Of a stretch of 64,000 nucleotides of DNA, positions 7,746-16,058 are shown one piece after another (the first letter of the stretch is position 1; each line of letters opens with the position of its first letter). The stretch comes from a virus. The notes under the pieces are model-generated. The model worked only from the letters and a program-made list of their open reading frames with translations, was not told the origin of the DNA and searched no databases. Location of the stretch: positions 1 through 64,000 of the IMG/VR virus record IMGVR_UViG_3300036859_000816; one strand, written 5' to 3'. The translations under genes and the position numbers were made by a program.

Positions 7746-8099
7746 TTACAGCACCGAACGGCGGTTCCTCAAACGGACCTCGGACGGTTGCTCGGCGCTT
7801 TGTTTGAACTGCTGGCAGCCCTGATGCTCGAACGTGAGAAGCCCGCATCGGTGCGATTTCGGATTCGTGCAGACGAGCCAATCAGCGGACAACTTCTCAT
7901 CCTCCAGCCACTTTGCGTAACGGCAGCCGCACGAACAGTCCGGATACATCTGCTTTGGGTCCGACCAACGCACGACCGTGCCACCGTAGTCGGAGTAGTC
8001 CTTGGACAAAACTTTCAGCATCTTCAGTAATCGCCCGTGCTCGCCCTTCTGTTTGGTGCGCTTCATCAAGTTCGGTCTGTATTTGGCTTTAGCTGGCAT
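7746..8099 (-). CDS. Conserved phage protein with cysteine motif
   Basis: 117 residues. A basic N-terminus is followed by a conserved-looking core, PDCSCGCRYAKWLEDE, then DWLVCTNPKSHRCGLL and FEHQGCQQF. I have seen the DCSCGC ... VCxNPKS ... GLLTFEHQGC pattern in uncharacterised phage and bacterial proteins (memory of family). The five cysteines suggest metal binding. It ends just 17 bases beyond the tRNA, which is on the other strand, and overlaps its upstream neighbour by 11 bases. Function unknown. Confidence 0.65.
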   Translation of the reverse strand: MPAKAKYRPNLMKRTKQKGEHGRLLKMLKVLSKDYSDYGGTVVRWSDPKQMYPDCSCGCRYAKWLEDEKLSADWLVCTNPKSHRCGLLTFEHQGCQQFKQSAEQPSEVRLRNRRSVL

Positions 8100-8445
8100 T
8101 TCCTGTTCCTGCTTCTTCGGAGATACGTACGAGCGTCTCTTTGGTCAATCCCATTTTACCGAGAACTTCAACGGCATACCGCGCAAGCGCGGCCACGTCA
8201 TCGTGACGAAAATTGCGATCCGTAAATCGAAAGCGGGTCGTGATCTTGTAGCGCGGCACATCAAAAATCAGGTGCTCGCGATCGGAGCCGGCAAACTGAA
8301 CGAAGAATTTGCCCGTTGCAGCGTCCTCGATGATTACGAACGGTCGGTGCTCCTTCGGTTTTTCAAGCAGGCGCAACAGGGCCGCTTGAATGACGCCGTC
8401 GGCGTGTTCCAGTAGCACTACGGTCGGTTCAGCCTTACGAACCAT
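8089..8445 (-). CDS. Hypothetical protein, chaperone-like fold possible
   Basis: 118 residues with an alpha/beta pattern. A strand pair VIIEDAATGKFFVQFAG and LIFDVPRYKI is flanked by helices. Small type III-secretion-chaperone-like domains show a similar order, but the likeness is weak and I do not assign it. It overlaps the following gene by 11 bases. Confidence 0.55.
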   Translation of the reverse strand: MVRKAEPTVVLLEHADGVIQAALLRLLEKPKEHRPFVIIEDAATGKFFVQFAGSDREHLIFDVPRYKITTRFRFTDRNFRHDDVAALARYAVEVLGKMGLTKETLVRISEEAGTGNAS

Positions 8446-8451
8446 CGCTTC

Positions 8452-8820
8452 TCACTTCACCGCTCGCTTTTGGATCATGCGCATGATGGATCCGAACTCG
8501 ACGAATAGTTCGATCATCCGAATCGCTTCCTTGCGATCGGACTCCTTCTCTTCTTCGCTGAGCTCGGCATAAGGCGTCTCCATCTGCCGCTTCCAACGAT
8601 CAACGAGCGCACTCGGTATGAAGATTGTTCCGGCTCCGTGCATAGATGGATGCGACTTGCTGAACAGGTAGCGCATCCATCCGGACCACTGCTCGTGGGA
8701 GAGCGCCGCTAGCCGCTCGCGCATTTCCGTGGCCGCTTCTTCGATAATGTCACCGGCCACGATCTCGTCGCCCTCGTCGGTTACGATCACAATCGGGTCT
8801 GTCGGTTCATCGTCATCCAT
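8452..8820 (-). CDS. Conserved phage hypothetical protein (RyR-like motif)
   Basis: 122 residues. The N-terminus is acidic. The core ALSHEQWSGWMRYLFSK, then RWKRQMETPYAELSEEEKESDR, recalls uncharacterised phage proteins with a ryanodine-receptor-repeat-like motif (memory of family). It is one of a run of small nucleotide-metabolism-associated genes next to DUF3310 and MazG homologues. No catalytic residues can be named. Confidence 0.65.
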   Translation of the reverse strand: MDDDEPTDPIVIVTDEGDEIVAGDIIEEAATEMRERLAALSHEQWSGWMRYLFSKSHPSMHGAGTIFIPSALVDRWKRQMETPYAELSEEEKESDRKEAIRMIELFVEFGSIMRMIQKRAVK

Positions 8821-8821
8821 G

Positions 8822-9124
8822 TCATTTCTCGGGAAGCTCGGGACGGAGGTGCTTGGGCCGTGTTTCGACGAGCAGCGCCTTACACCGAACTAGATCGCTC
8901 GCATCCATGGTCCATGATGCGTACCGTTTGCCGCCGCGGATTCGTCCGGTTTTCGGGTTTACCTCGTAGTAGCCCGCGGTCGGCCACCAGATGCCGATGA
9001 AATCCCGGGTCACCTGCACCACGTCTACATGGCGCCGGGCGCTGCCGACGTGTACGAAGGTCACCGTGAGCAGACTCGTCGATGCGGTCGGCGTCGAAGA
9101 ACTGAGCAGGCTAGCACTTGTCAT
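8822..9124 (-). CDS. Small hypothetical protein
   Basis: 100 residues when started at MTSASLL, whose ATG overlaps the stop of the DUF3310 gene (ATGA). A longer start at 9163 would run 43 bases into that gene and is less likely. A Ser/Thr-rich N-terminus is followed by a compact domain with GYYEVNPKTGRIRGGKRY. No known motif. Confidence 0.5.
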   Translation of the reverse strand: MTSASLLSSSTPTASTSLLTVTFVHVGSARRHVDVVQVTRDFIGIWWPTAGYYEVNPKTGRIRGGKRYASWTMDASDLVRCKALLVETRPKHLRPELPEK

Positions 9125-9417
9125 CGCGACCCCAACTTCTGGATCTCGCGGTCCAAATACCATCGAGCTTTGCGTAGGTCTTCGATGAGCTTATCCGGAT
9201 CCTTCTTTCCCGCGCGCGCAACGTACTTGACGACGTTGCCGAGATTGAAACCGAGCTTCCAGTCCTCGATGGCGTCGATGACTTCGATGTCACCCGTGTT
9301 GTAGTGTGCCGGATGATTGATGGTGTCCCGTCGCGCAGGAGGTGTCTCCGCTGGCGGAATATCACGTAACGAAGCTTCGCGTATGCGTACCGTTGCGTTT
9401 TCCGTTTTCTTTTCCAT
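9121..9417 (-). CDS. DUF3310 (SaV-type) phage protein
   Basis: 98 residues starting MEKKTENATV. The diagnostic block is NHPAHYNTGDIEVIDAIEDW then FNLGNVVKYVARAGKKD and LRKARWYLDREI, which is the DUF3310 signature found widely in phages, often beside thymidylate synthase or MazG genes. Its biochemical role is not established. It follows the MazG-domain protein by 4 bases, and both are likely to act on nucleotide pools. An upstream extension to 9510 would enter the neighbour and is not used. Confidence 0.85.
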   Translation of the reverse strand: MEKKTENATVRIREASLRDIPPAETPPARRDTINHPAHYNTGDIEVIDAIEDWKLGFNLGNVVKYVARAGKKDPDKLIEDLRKARWYLDREIQKLGSR

Positions 9418-9421
9418 ATCG

Positions 9422-11845
9422 TTAGCCTTTGTTCGCGGGTAATCGAATGGGCGATCTCCAGCGTTCCGACACGGCATTGAATTTCTCACATACAGTCTGC
9501 CACAAATCAAGATCGAGTGATGCTGCTAACAAGTCCGCATAGGCCAGTACATCTCCGAGCTCGTCGGCGACAGCCTGAACGGTACCGTCGCCACGTTTGA
9601 GTTTCGTTGCTGCATCGCAGACCTCGCCCACTTCGCCCGCTAGCGCACACGCCCAATCCGTGGCGGTCCAGTCCTTGATCCGAAACCAGACGCTCTCACA
9701 GCGTGTCACAGTCGCACGCCGCAACTGAGCGAACTGATCTGCCGTTTGCTGCTGCAACGCTCGCGCGGAGCGGTGCTCTTCGACCATTGCCGTCATGCGT
9801 GCCTGTAGCTCGGTGACCTGGTTTTTTAAACGATCGTTTTCGGTGACGTACTGGACCAGCCGGCGCTCGTACTGCGCCGCGAGCGGATACGGTTGGATAT
9901 ACGATTGAATCCGTTCTTGATCTTGCTCAGTCATATGGCTACGGCACTCGCTGAGCGCAGTAGCAAAGCGCTCCTCTTCATCGTCCGATAGCGTGCCTTG
10001 CGCTGCGCGCCTAGAGACCAGCTCGTCAACGATTTGCAGGTAACGCCGGAAGGCTCCCGGAGCTTCGGCGAAGCAGGAATCAATCACCCCGGCCTGGCGA
10101 GCAGGCGATCCGTCGGAAGTGCACTCCTTCGGGTTGCCGTTCTGCTCGTCGCTTCCAGGCCGGCCGGATTCGGTTGTGCCACTCGGCCGCTGACGGGCGT
10201 CTGCCCCGCTCGACATGGCGCCTTGTCCGTGGGGTTGCGAATCGCCCGGTGAATCTTGCTCGCGACCCCGCTCGCAGCATGCCCGCACGTGCGCATTGGT
10301 ATTGCACCCACAGAACTGGCAGGTGCGAAAGCCGTCAGCGTCTGGCTCCGGTCCGCAACAGACGTCGATAGCGGCGCGGGCAGCTGCGCGCCAAGGATGA
10401 CGCTGCTCATCGAATCGCAACGGCTCTCGATGCGCGGCATCCTCCATCGCCTTCGCCACCGTATCGACGCCCGGCCTCGGTCGCTCACACGGCAGGAGCT
10501 CGATGGCTCGATCCCAGACGCAGAGCCACCGCTCATCCGGAGGACCATCCCGATATGCGGCCCGCAGTAACATCGCCCCAACTTCGCGCGTGATCGGCGG
10601 TTTCGAGCGCTGCGCGGCGCTCGCTAAAGCATCGGGCAAGAATTCGAGATACCCTGACTCAGTGGTCGAGCTCCCCTCGGCACGCACACCGGTAGCGTGA
10701 TTTATGAAGAACCAGTCCAGTTTTCCCTCTTGATCGATTTCGATGTCCAGCGACCGGTCGCCTGGGTTCCAACCGAAATAGAAGTTGCCTTTTTCGTCCA
10801 ATCCCGCCGTCGGTTTCCTCACACACGGCTCTGCTTTGACGATACGTAGCCAAGTGTCCAGCACGCACTGGCGTTGCTTGGCTGGCAGTGTCTCGTCCGC
10901 ACCAAGGGACCGTAAATACTCCTCCCATTTCTGCTCTTGTGTCGCGTCCGTTTTTTGCTCGACGCTGGTCGGCGGGCGGTACTCCAAGACGCGGTGGTAC
11001 TTTTCCGCTGTATCATGACTGTCCCATATGAGGTCGGAATTGTAGTGCAGATCGCGTAGAAACCATTCTCGTTCCGAATCGTGGATGTGCCAGCTCACCT
11101 GGCCCGTAGGCAGGTCGATGAACACGATAGTGCGCCAATCGTCTTCCCAGTCCGCATTCGGATGCTGACCCAACCAAACGCGGTATCCGAGTCCGAGCGC
11201 CATACGCGCGATCAGCGCCACGCACATGTCGCGTTCCTTGTAGACCGCGTCACTGTTAGTTTTGCTCGTACGGAACGCGGCTCGTATGGATCCGACCGAT
11301 TCCTTGGCACCCTTGACTTGTGCCTCGAGCATTTCGATGCGCGGCCGTGCGCTGTGCAGCTCGGAGCGCAGCCGTTCGATATCACGCTCGGTTTCGTCCT
11401 TCGCCACTTCGCGCAAGTCCACACGCTCGAAGGCAACTGCACCGGATTGACCGTCGACGAGAATGACCGCGGACCCGTCCGCAAGTCGCCATGCTTCGCT
11501 GCGCGTTGTCGTTTCGACCATTCGTCCATCATCGAGCGTGTAAGTAACCGGCGTGCCCGCTGGATAGCGATTGTTCCAATCTTTCAGAATCGGAAGCGGA
11601 GCCAACACGTGGACGCGCTCCAGCGGAAGCTGCCGGCGGCCGGAGTCAGTTTCCGCTAAACCGGCTCTGCGCAGCAGAATCTCAATTTTCGGACCATCGG
11701 CGCCGATGCCGGTGTCGATCCATGCTCCACTATTCGTGACCGCTTGCACGACCGTTCCGTCCTGCAACAAAGCCTTGACGGGCGTACCGGCTGGGTAGCG
11801 TTGGTTCCAGTCGTAGATCACTGTGGCCCCATCTTTAATCGTCAT
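9422..11845 (-). CDS. Multidomain protein ending in a MazG-like NTP pyrophosphohydrolase
   Basis: 807 residues. Two repeats at the N-terminus share DWN(Q/N)RYPAGTPV (about 14-25 and 88-99). A coiled coil follows (about 150-190). The region near 240-300 contains VSWHIHDSEREWFLRDL, a segment seen in uncharacterised phage proteins. A short cysteine cluster (CQFCGC) lies near 520. Residues 599-650 duplicate the start of the 18161-18475 product. The C-terminal 80 residues form an all-alpha pyrophosphohydrolase with EVGE (738-741) and DELGD (761-765), the ExxE...ExxD metal site. The fusion may attach the enzyme to a larger scaffold. Substrate unknown, probably (d)NTPs. Confidence 0.8.
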   Translation of the reverse strand: MTIKDGATVIYDWNQRYPAGTPVKALLQDGTVVQAVTNSGAWIDTGIGADGPKIEILLRRAGLAETDSGRRQLPLERVHVLAPLPILKDWNNRYPAGTPVTYTLDDGRMVETTTRSEAWRLADGSAVILVDGQSGAVAFERVDLREVAKDETERDIERLRSELHSARPRIEMLEAQVKGAKESVGSIRAAFRTSKTNSDAVYKERDMCVALIARMALGLGYRVWLGQHPNADWEDDWRTIVFIDLPTGQVSWHIHDSEREWFLRDLHYNSDLIWDSHDTAEKYHRVLEYRPPTSVEQKTDATQEQKWEEYLRSLGADETLPAKQRQCVLDTWLRIVKAEPCVRKPTAGLDEKGNFYFGWNPGDRSLDIEIDQEGKLDWFFINHATGVRAEGSSTTESGYLEFLPDALASAAQRSKPPITREVGAMLLRAAYRDGPPDERWLCVWDRAIELLPCERPRPGVDTVAKAMEDAAHREPLRFDEQRHPWRAAARAAIDVCCGPEPDADGFRTCQFCGCNTNAHVRACCERGREQDSPGDSQPHGQGAMSSGADARQRPSGTTESGRPGSDEQNGNPKECTSDGSPARQAGVIDSCFAEAPGAFRRYLQIVDELVSRRAAQGTLSDDEEERFATALSECRSHMTEQDQERIQSYIQPYPLAAQYERRLVQYVTENDRLKNQVTELQARMTAMVEEHRSARALQQQTADQFAQLRRATVTRCESVWFRIKDWTATDWACALAGEVGEVCDAATKLKRGDGTVQAVADELGDVLAYADLLAASLDLDLWQTVCEKFNAVSERWRSPIRLPANKG

Positions 11846-12050
11846 TTGAAGCTCCCTTCATCTTTCCAGGGGCGAGGCGCTCCTGCTTTGCTCGATCCCA
11901 CATGAAGCGCACGAATAGCTTGTATATTCGAAACGCCTTGAGCACCTTCTCAAGCGAGAAAATTAGTACTTCCCCGATCGCGTAGAGCGCCAGCAATCCG
12001 AGGACAATCGCGCCGAACGCCGTAACACCTACGTGGAGAATAGCAGTCAC
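11835..12050 (-). CDS. Small membrane protein
   Basis: 71 residues. One long hydrophobic helix (about residues 5-35) is followed by a positively charged amphipathic stretch (KAFRIYKLFVRFMWDRAKQERL). Proteins of this look are frequent in phage accessory clusters and have no assigned role. It overlaps the downstream 807-residue gene by 11 bases. Confidence 0.6.
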   Translation of the reverse strand: MTAILHVGVTAFGAIVLGLLALYAIGEVLIFSLEKVLKAFRIYKLFVRFMWDRAKQERLAPGKMKGASNDD

Positions 12051-12268
12051 GGCTGCGCCTTTCCGGCGGCGAGGCGTTCACGTAACCAGCCGCGCGACTC
12101 CAATATCTCCCCAGTTAGTCCGCAGTGGCGGCAAGCGTCTCTCAACGGTGACCAGTTGCTCTCTCCGCAATCTGGGCATCTGAACGAAGGCGTCGGCCTA
12201 AAACCGTGTGCGGGTATGAAGCGTGGCATCGGATCGCAACCACCCTCGCGTGTGCGGTACGGATTCAT
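12047..12268 (-). CDS. Small zinc-ribbon protein
   Basis: 73 residues. CPDC and CRHC are 15 residues apart, a typical rubredoxin-like zinc ribbon. Start and stop overlap both neighbours by 4 bases. No other domain. Confidence 0.6.
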   Translation of the reverse strand: MNPYRTREGGCDPMPRFIPAHGFRPTPSFRCPDCGESNWSPLRDACRHCGLTGEILESRGWLRERLAAGKAQP

Positions 12269-12813
12269 TTCGCCTCTGCTAGGCGATGCAGCGTGTCTGC
12301 AAACAGTCGCAGGCCCGCCAGAGAATCAATGTGGTACAGATCCACCATCACTCGGACGGCCGAGAGCTTCTTGTCAACCACGAACCGGTGCTTCTCCATG
12401 CTGTCGGCGTCGAGCACTCCGCGCTCCACCATCCTTTGGTACTCCACCGCTTGCGTGCCCAACGGATCGCTTGAGAGAATGTGTCCGTCGGCATCGTAAT
12501 AGGTAGCGCCGTATTCATCGGGCGATGGACAGGCGCAGTGACCGCCTGATCGTATGTCGGTGCGACCGATCGGATCGGCGTACAGCGAGCGCGCCACTTC
12601 GATGGGCACCGCGGCCGATTGCACGGTGGCGTGCGCAACCCAGTAGTACCAGGCGCGGCGAAAGTACCAGCCATGAAGCGTGCCTGTCAGCGACGCGGCG
12701 ACCTCATGGGTGCTGCGCGGCCCCTCAAGGATTTCGATCCGCGCCTTCTCCAGCTCGTCGCGAATGATGCGGTCGCAGTCCTTGTTGCCAGCAAGATTGA
12801 TCACGGGCTTCAC
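12265..12813 (-). CDS. Conserved phage hypothetical protein
   Basis: 182 residues, GTG start inside a GTGA overlap with a 21-codon upstream frame. The segment LTGTLHGWYFRRAWYYWV then LYADPIGRTDIRSGGHCACPSP is one I recognise as a widespread uncharacterised phage protein (memory of family). The C-terminal part VDLYHIDSLAGLRLFADTL belongs to the same family. Role unknown. Confidence 0.7.
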   Translation of the reverse strand: MKPVINLAGNKDCDRIIRDELEKARIEILEGPRSTHEVAASLTGTLHGWYFRRAWYYWVAHATVQSAAVPIEVARSLYADPIGRTDIRSGGHCACPSPDEYGATYYDADGHILSSDPLGTQAVEYQRMVERGVLDADSMEKHRFVVDKKLSAVRVMVDLYHIDSLAGLRLFADTLHRLAEAK

Positions 12814-12875
12814 CGCCTTGCTTCGGATGGCCGCCCCGAAGCGTCGAGCGCCGCGCCGAGCTTGTCAGCGTTCAT
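12810..12875 (-). CDS. Possible 21-residue coupled small protein
   Basis: An ATG frame, MNADKLGAALDASG..., starts 11 bases inside the end of the upstream gene and stops in a GTGA overlap with the downstream GTG start. It fills the only gap here and would couple translation of the two neighbours. The length is too short to judge by composition. Confidence 0.35.
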   Translation of the reverse strand: MNADKLGAALDASGRPSEARR

Positions 12876-13140
12876 TTTTGACATGGATCGTTCTGCCATC
12901 CGGATGCGCCCAACCACCCTGGATGCGTTTTTTCGTCAAACTTTCCTTGCGGAATGCTTCGCTCTTCAACCACGCTGCCAAAGCGTGTGCTTGCGCAGCG
13001 GTCAAATTTACAACGACAGGGACACCTTCACTGATGACTTGAAGGCAAATGTCGGCGCTGCTGTCACTATCGGCGATCAGTTGGTTACAGATTTTGATCT
13101 GACGGTCCGGTTGAAGGGTCTTCGTGGTGAAGCTTGTCAT
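12865..13140 (-). CDS. Small hypothetical protein
   Basis: 91 residues. The start at MTSFTTKTL is chosen because GGAG lies 5 bases upstream on the minus strand. An earlier ATG is possible but overlaps the 30-codon gene before it. The C-terminal GWAHPDGRTIHVKN is reminiscent of small phage proteins. No assigned function. Confidence 0.5.
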   Translation of the reverse strand: MTSFTTKTLQPDRQIKICNQLIADSDSSADICLQVISEGVPVVVNLTAAQAHALAAWLKSEAFRKESLTKKRIQGGWAHPDGRTIHVKNER

Positions 13141-13151
13141 TATTTCTCCGT

Positions 13152-13244
13152 TCATTTCAGCTGAAACGATGCCATGTGCGTGCCGCCCTGCGCGAGCACG
13201 AACCCAAATACGCAAAAATCGGTCGTTTCGCTTAAGTTTGTCAT
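13152..13244 (-). CDS. 30-residue small protein
   Basis: ATG overlaps the stop of the upstream gene (ATGA). GGGAG lies 6 bases before the start. The product begins MTNLSETTDFCVFGFVLAQG. It ends 11 bases before the next gene's start, with a fresh GGAG between. Good signals and exact packing argue that it is real although it is very short. Confidence 0.55.
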   Translation of the reverse strand: MTNLSETTDFCVFGFVLAQGGTHMASFQLK

Positions 13245-13528
13245 TTGAAGCTCCCTATGACCATTTCGATGCGCCGCTGGGCCTCTTCAATGCGGCGCTC
13301 CGCACTCAGAGCGCGCTCGCGCCAGTACTCTTCATTGCGATTGTGCTGCGCGGCCGTGTCCATCCACGCGCACGCACGCTTCCGTTCTTCGGCGGCGGTC
13401 CCGAGCCGTATCTTCTTCAATTCCTCACTCGGACAGCGGTGACGGCGTTTGCTGTCCAGCGTCATGCCGCATCGGCGGCAGTACGTCGTCGTTTTCTTGC
13501 TCAGCTTTCTTTCCCGTTTTTTGACCAT
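13241..13528 (-). CDS. Zinc-knuckle / helical protein, paralogue of 61585-61959
   Basis: 95 residues starting MVKKRERK. An N-terminal basic segment precedes CRRC and a later Cys (RHRC), a possible zinc site. Then comes LGTAAEERKRACAWMDTAAQ and RNEEYWRERA, which is almost repeated in the 61585-61959 product (LGTAEEERHRAKLWMDTAAQ, RNEEYWRNRC). The shared block is helical and probably mediates the same interaction in both. Its first 104 bases overlap the next gene in another frame. Confidence 0.6.
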   Translation of the reverse strand: MVKKRERKLSKKTTTYCRRCGMTLDSKRRHRCPSEELKKIRLGTAAEERKRACAWMDTAAQHNRNEEYWRERALSAERRIEEAQRRIEMVIGSFK

Positions 13529-13730
13529 GGACTCCTCGTAATGCAACCCATTTACCCAATCGTTCGACAAACACTCGTCCTTCGCCCCAAGCAAGCACGT
13601 TGCGCGTCAGGTCGCCTGACCACCGCAAGTCTACCGACGCGCGGCGAACCAGCTCAGTGATATCCGCCGGCAACAGCAAGACGAGCTCTTTGGCGCGCTT
13701 GCGCCAGACGGGATGACTGCAAGGCTCCAT
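13425..13730 (-). CDS. Small hypothetical protein overlapping its neighbour
   Basis: 101 residues from MEPCSHPVWR. The first two thirds (LLLPADITELVRRASVDLRW, WGEGRVFVERLGKWVALRG) look like a folded domain. The last third overlaps the zinc-knuckle gene in a different frame and is low in complexity. The start lies 6 bases beyond the RuvC-like stop, which supports it. Function unknown. Confidence 0.45.
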   Translation of the reverse strand: MEPCSHPVWRKRAKELVLLLPADITELVRRASVDLRWSGDLTRNVLAWGEGRVFVERLGKWVALRGVHGQKTGKKAEQENDDVLPPMRHDAGQQTPSPLSE

Positions 13731-13735
13731 GCGTG

Positions 13736-14290
13736 TCACTTTGCTTGCTTCCCTTGTGCTAGAGCGGCCGCGAACTGCACGCGCCGCGCGCCGGCTATCG
13801 CCGTCGCACAGGCGTCGGCGCGATGCTCGTCTAATGCTTCCGGACACTGGCGCACTATCGCGCGCACGCAGCGCACGACGCGTTCTTTGCTCGATGCGCG
13901 GTTGGCGCCCACGGCGCGTTTGACGTCGCCAGGCTCAAGCAGCACGACCGGTACGTTCAGACGAAAGCCCCAGCTTGCGGCGAGACCTACGACTGCCATC
14001 ACACGGATAGCTTCAAAGTTTGTTTCTTTCCTGCGCTGCTTGCCGGCAATCACGTAGAGCGGGTCTTCGATCGCTATCCACCTGATCCGCTTTGCATAAA
14101 TTTGTAACAAGTTTTTGAGCTGCTCTTCAATGAAGCGTAGCCGCGCGACAAAGTCATATCCTGGCTTTCGTGGCAGAGCTTGGATAGTCTTGCCGGCACA
14201 ATAGTTCCAACCGTTCGCCTCGTGCGACAGGAACGCGACTCCGCACGCGCGCAGTCCCGGATCGACGCCCATGCCGACGTCCTCGCTCAT
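13736..14290 (-). CDS. RuvC-like Holliday junction resolvase
   Basis: 184 residues from the ATG that overlaps the upstream stop. The RNase H-fold motifs are in order: MGVDPGLRACGVAF (first catalytic Asp), then WIAIEDPL (second acidic residue), then KERVVRCVRAIV and EHRADACATAIAGA (HxxDA, last acidic residues). Viral RuvC-like enzymes resolve branched DNA before packaging. A second, degenerate RuvC-like protein lies at 28625-29206. This copy keeps its catalytic residues and is probably the active one. Confidence 0.85.
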   Translation of the reverse strand: MSEDVGMGVDPGLRACGVAFLSHEANGWNYCAGKTIQALPRKPGYDFVARLRFIEEQLKNLLQIYAKRIRWIAIEDPLYVIAGKQRRKETNFEAIRVMAVVGLAASWGFRLNVPVVLLEPGDVKRAVGANRASSKERVVRCVRAIVRQCPEALDEHRADACATAIAGARRVQFAAALAQGKQAK

Positions 14291-14544
14291 TCGTCTTCCT
14301 GACATTCCGGAGGATACAGCTCATCATAGAGACAGTGCATACACGCTCGAACGCAGCGCCCGTCTTCAAAAATTCCGCCTTTTTTCGTCTCCTCTAAAAA
14401 GTCAGGCGGAACGCGCCGACCGCAGTGCTGGCACTTGATGAACTCTGTTTTGTCGATCTTGGCTTTCTTTGGTTCGTTTTGCGGCGCCTCATCTTGAGGC
14501 GGTTCACGGTACGGAGACCGAAACTTCTTTAGTATGCCCATCAC
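14287..14544 (-). CDS. Small zinc-finger protein
   Basis: 85 residues. CQHC and CMHC are about 30 residues apart in a lysine/glutamate-rich chain. This is a likely treble-clef or ribbon zinc site. It is coupled to the RuvC-like gene by ATGA, so it may be co-expressed with it, but no functional link is proven. Confidence 0.55.
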   Translation of the reverse strand: MMGILKKFRSPYREPPQDEAPQNEPKKAKIDKTEFIKCQHCGRRVPPDFLEETKKGGIFEDGRCVRACMHCLYDELYPPECQEDE

Positions 14545-14560
14545 GTTTCTCCTTTTGTCT

Positions 14561-14776
14561 TCACTTGGGCACCTTGGCTGCTAGTGCGGCTCGCTTCAGA
14601 TCCTCCAAGAATGGCTCGTAGCACTCGCCGCCGACGTCTGCGGTATCGCAGACGCGCAACGCAGCCGTGACCAGAGCTTCTAGCTTGTCTTGCTGCACCA
14701 CGAGCGCGATTCGCAAGATGTCGATCTGTCGCTGGAGCTCGTCGGTGTTAGCGTCACTCATTCCTTCGAGGCTCAT
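14561..14776 (-). CDS. Small helical protein
   Basis: 71 residues. The central NTDELQRQIDILRIALVVQQ is a coiled-coil-like helix. The start overlaps the upstream stop (ATGA). No motif beyond the helix. Confidence 0.5.
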   Translation of the reverse strand: MSLEGMSDANTDELQRQIDILRIALVVQQDKLEALVTAALRVCDTADVGGECYEPFLEDLKRAALAAKVPK

Positions 14777-15237
14777 GGTTCGGGTATTTCGTGGCCAGCT
14801 TGTTCCTCTTTAGCCGTGAGGCTCGATTCTCTGAGCGGAACAGCGATGACAGGTACCATCATGAATTCGCCAAGCAGCTTTAAGTAGCGATCTCGGTTGG
14901 CTCGGCTCGACCACGGCAGACAGCCATCGTTGAAGAAAAAGTAGAACGGATATTCCTCTAAACGCTTGAGTTTAGAGACGCAGGTCTCCCACAGACGCTT
15001 CTTCTTCGGATGTGGACGGATGCCGATCGGATAGTCGGCGTACTTGTAATATCCCTTGGTCGGAAATCCGATCGGCTTGTACTCGCGGTTCAGTACAAGC
15101 CAAGCGCGCTCGCCATCGAGCGCGCCATGCGGTTGCAGACAGTACGGGAAGTGAGAACGCGCTATCAAGTCGCGGCGAAACGTCAATCGTGGTTGATATT
15201 GGTCAGGGTGAATCATCTCATATGGATTTGTTGTCAT
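14773..15237 (-). CDS. Conserved hypothetical protein
   Basis: 154 residues, started at MTTNPYEMIHP because that ATG overlaps the stop of thyX. Aromatic-rich (SHFPYCLQPHGAL, YYKYADYPIGIRPH, YPFYFFFNDG). It resembles uncharacterised phage proteins that sit beside replication genes, but I cannot name a family. Coupled to thyX. Confidence 0.55.
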   Translation of the reverse strand: MTTNPYEMIHPDQYQPRLTFRRDLIARSHFPYCLQPHGALDGERAWLVLNREYKPIGFPTKGYYKYADYPIGIRPHPKKKRLWETCVSKLKRLEEYPFYFFFNDGCLPWSSRANRDRYLKLLGEFMMVPVIAVPLRESSLTAKEEQAGHEIPEP

Positions 15238-16058
15238 CGCAGCCCTTCCGTAAACAGTTCCCACGTGCGCGGGAAGCGCTCGGCGATGATGGTCCCGAGC
15301 GCGTTGGCGTACATGCGAATTTCGTACTGCGCGCCCGGAGCCATGCGCAGGGTCAGAAACCCGAGCCAGTTGCGCAGGTTGGCAGACGCTCTCATGCGCG
15401 AGTACCGACCAACGGGCAGATGCACGCGGGCTAGTTCTTTCGGTACACCGGCATTAAGCGCCTTCTCGTACAGATCCTGAGCCTGCGCGTAAATCTGCTC
15501 AAGCTTGGCTCGGAAAATCTTGGCATTCTCTTCCGTCAACGCTTCCGCGCCCTTGATCGTGCCCGCTTGCTTGTTCTTGCCGTCACCGCCGATGAGCAGG
15601 CGTTCCATGCTCGGAACGTAGTTGACGTCGGGCAGCGGCGTGTAACGAGCGCTCAGTTCGTTGAAAGACTGTGTTCTATGTCGGTGCCATTCCCGAAAGA
15701 CGAAGATGGGCGCTTGCACTTCGATAACCATCCCAGCGAACTCGAATGGGCTGGCGTGTTTGTTGTCCCACAGAAACTTGAGCAGTTTTTCGTCGCCCGG
15801 CTTCTGCTCTACATCGCAAGCCGTCCAACAACCACGATGACAGTACTCTGGCGGCATCTCTCCGTCGTCGCTAAGGTATGTCTCGCTCTCGGGTACTTCG
15901 CGATCACACTTGAGGCACCTGAAACGTTTGACGGGACCCCAACCCTTGAAGGCTCCGTCGGTGCTCATTCTTGCGCTTTCGATGATGCGCTCGTCGCTGC
16001 CCCAGCTTTCAATGAGCTCCAAATATCCATAATCAAGGAGCTGAATCTTCTGAGCCAT
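15234..16058 (-). CDS. thyX: Flavin-dependent thymidylate synthase with zinc-like insert
   Basis: 274 residues. The signature RHRxxSxNExSxRY is present as RHRTQSFNELSARY at 126-139. The C-terminal GRYSRMRASANLRNWLGFL and the His/Arg block bind the substrate dUMP. ThyX methylates dUMP to dTMP using FAD, NADPH and methylene-folate. An insert at about 47-82 with five cysteines (48, 51, 73, 77, 81) is not part of the usual compact core and looks like a metal knuckle. The gene is coupled to its neighbours and belongs with the MazG and DUF3310 genes in nucleotide supply. Confidence 0.93.
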   Translation of the reverse strand: MAQKIQLLDYGYLELIESWGSDERIIESARMSTDGAFKGWGPVKRFRCLKCDREVPESETYLSDDGEMPPEYCHRGCWTACDVEQKPGDEKLLKFLWDNKHASPFEFAGMVIEVQAPIFVFREWHRHRTQSFNELSARYTPLPDVNYVPSMERLLIGGDGKNKQAGTIKGAEALTEENAKIFRAKLEQIYAQAQDLYEKALNAGVPKELARVHLPVGRYSRMRASANLRNWLGFLTLRMAPGAQYEIRMYANALGTIIAERFPRTWELFTEGLR

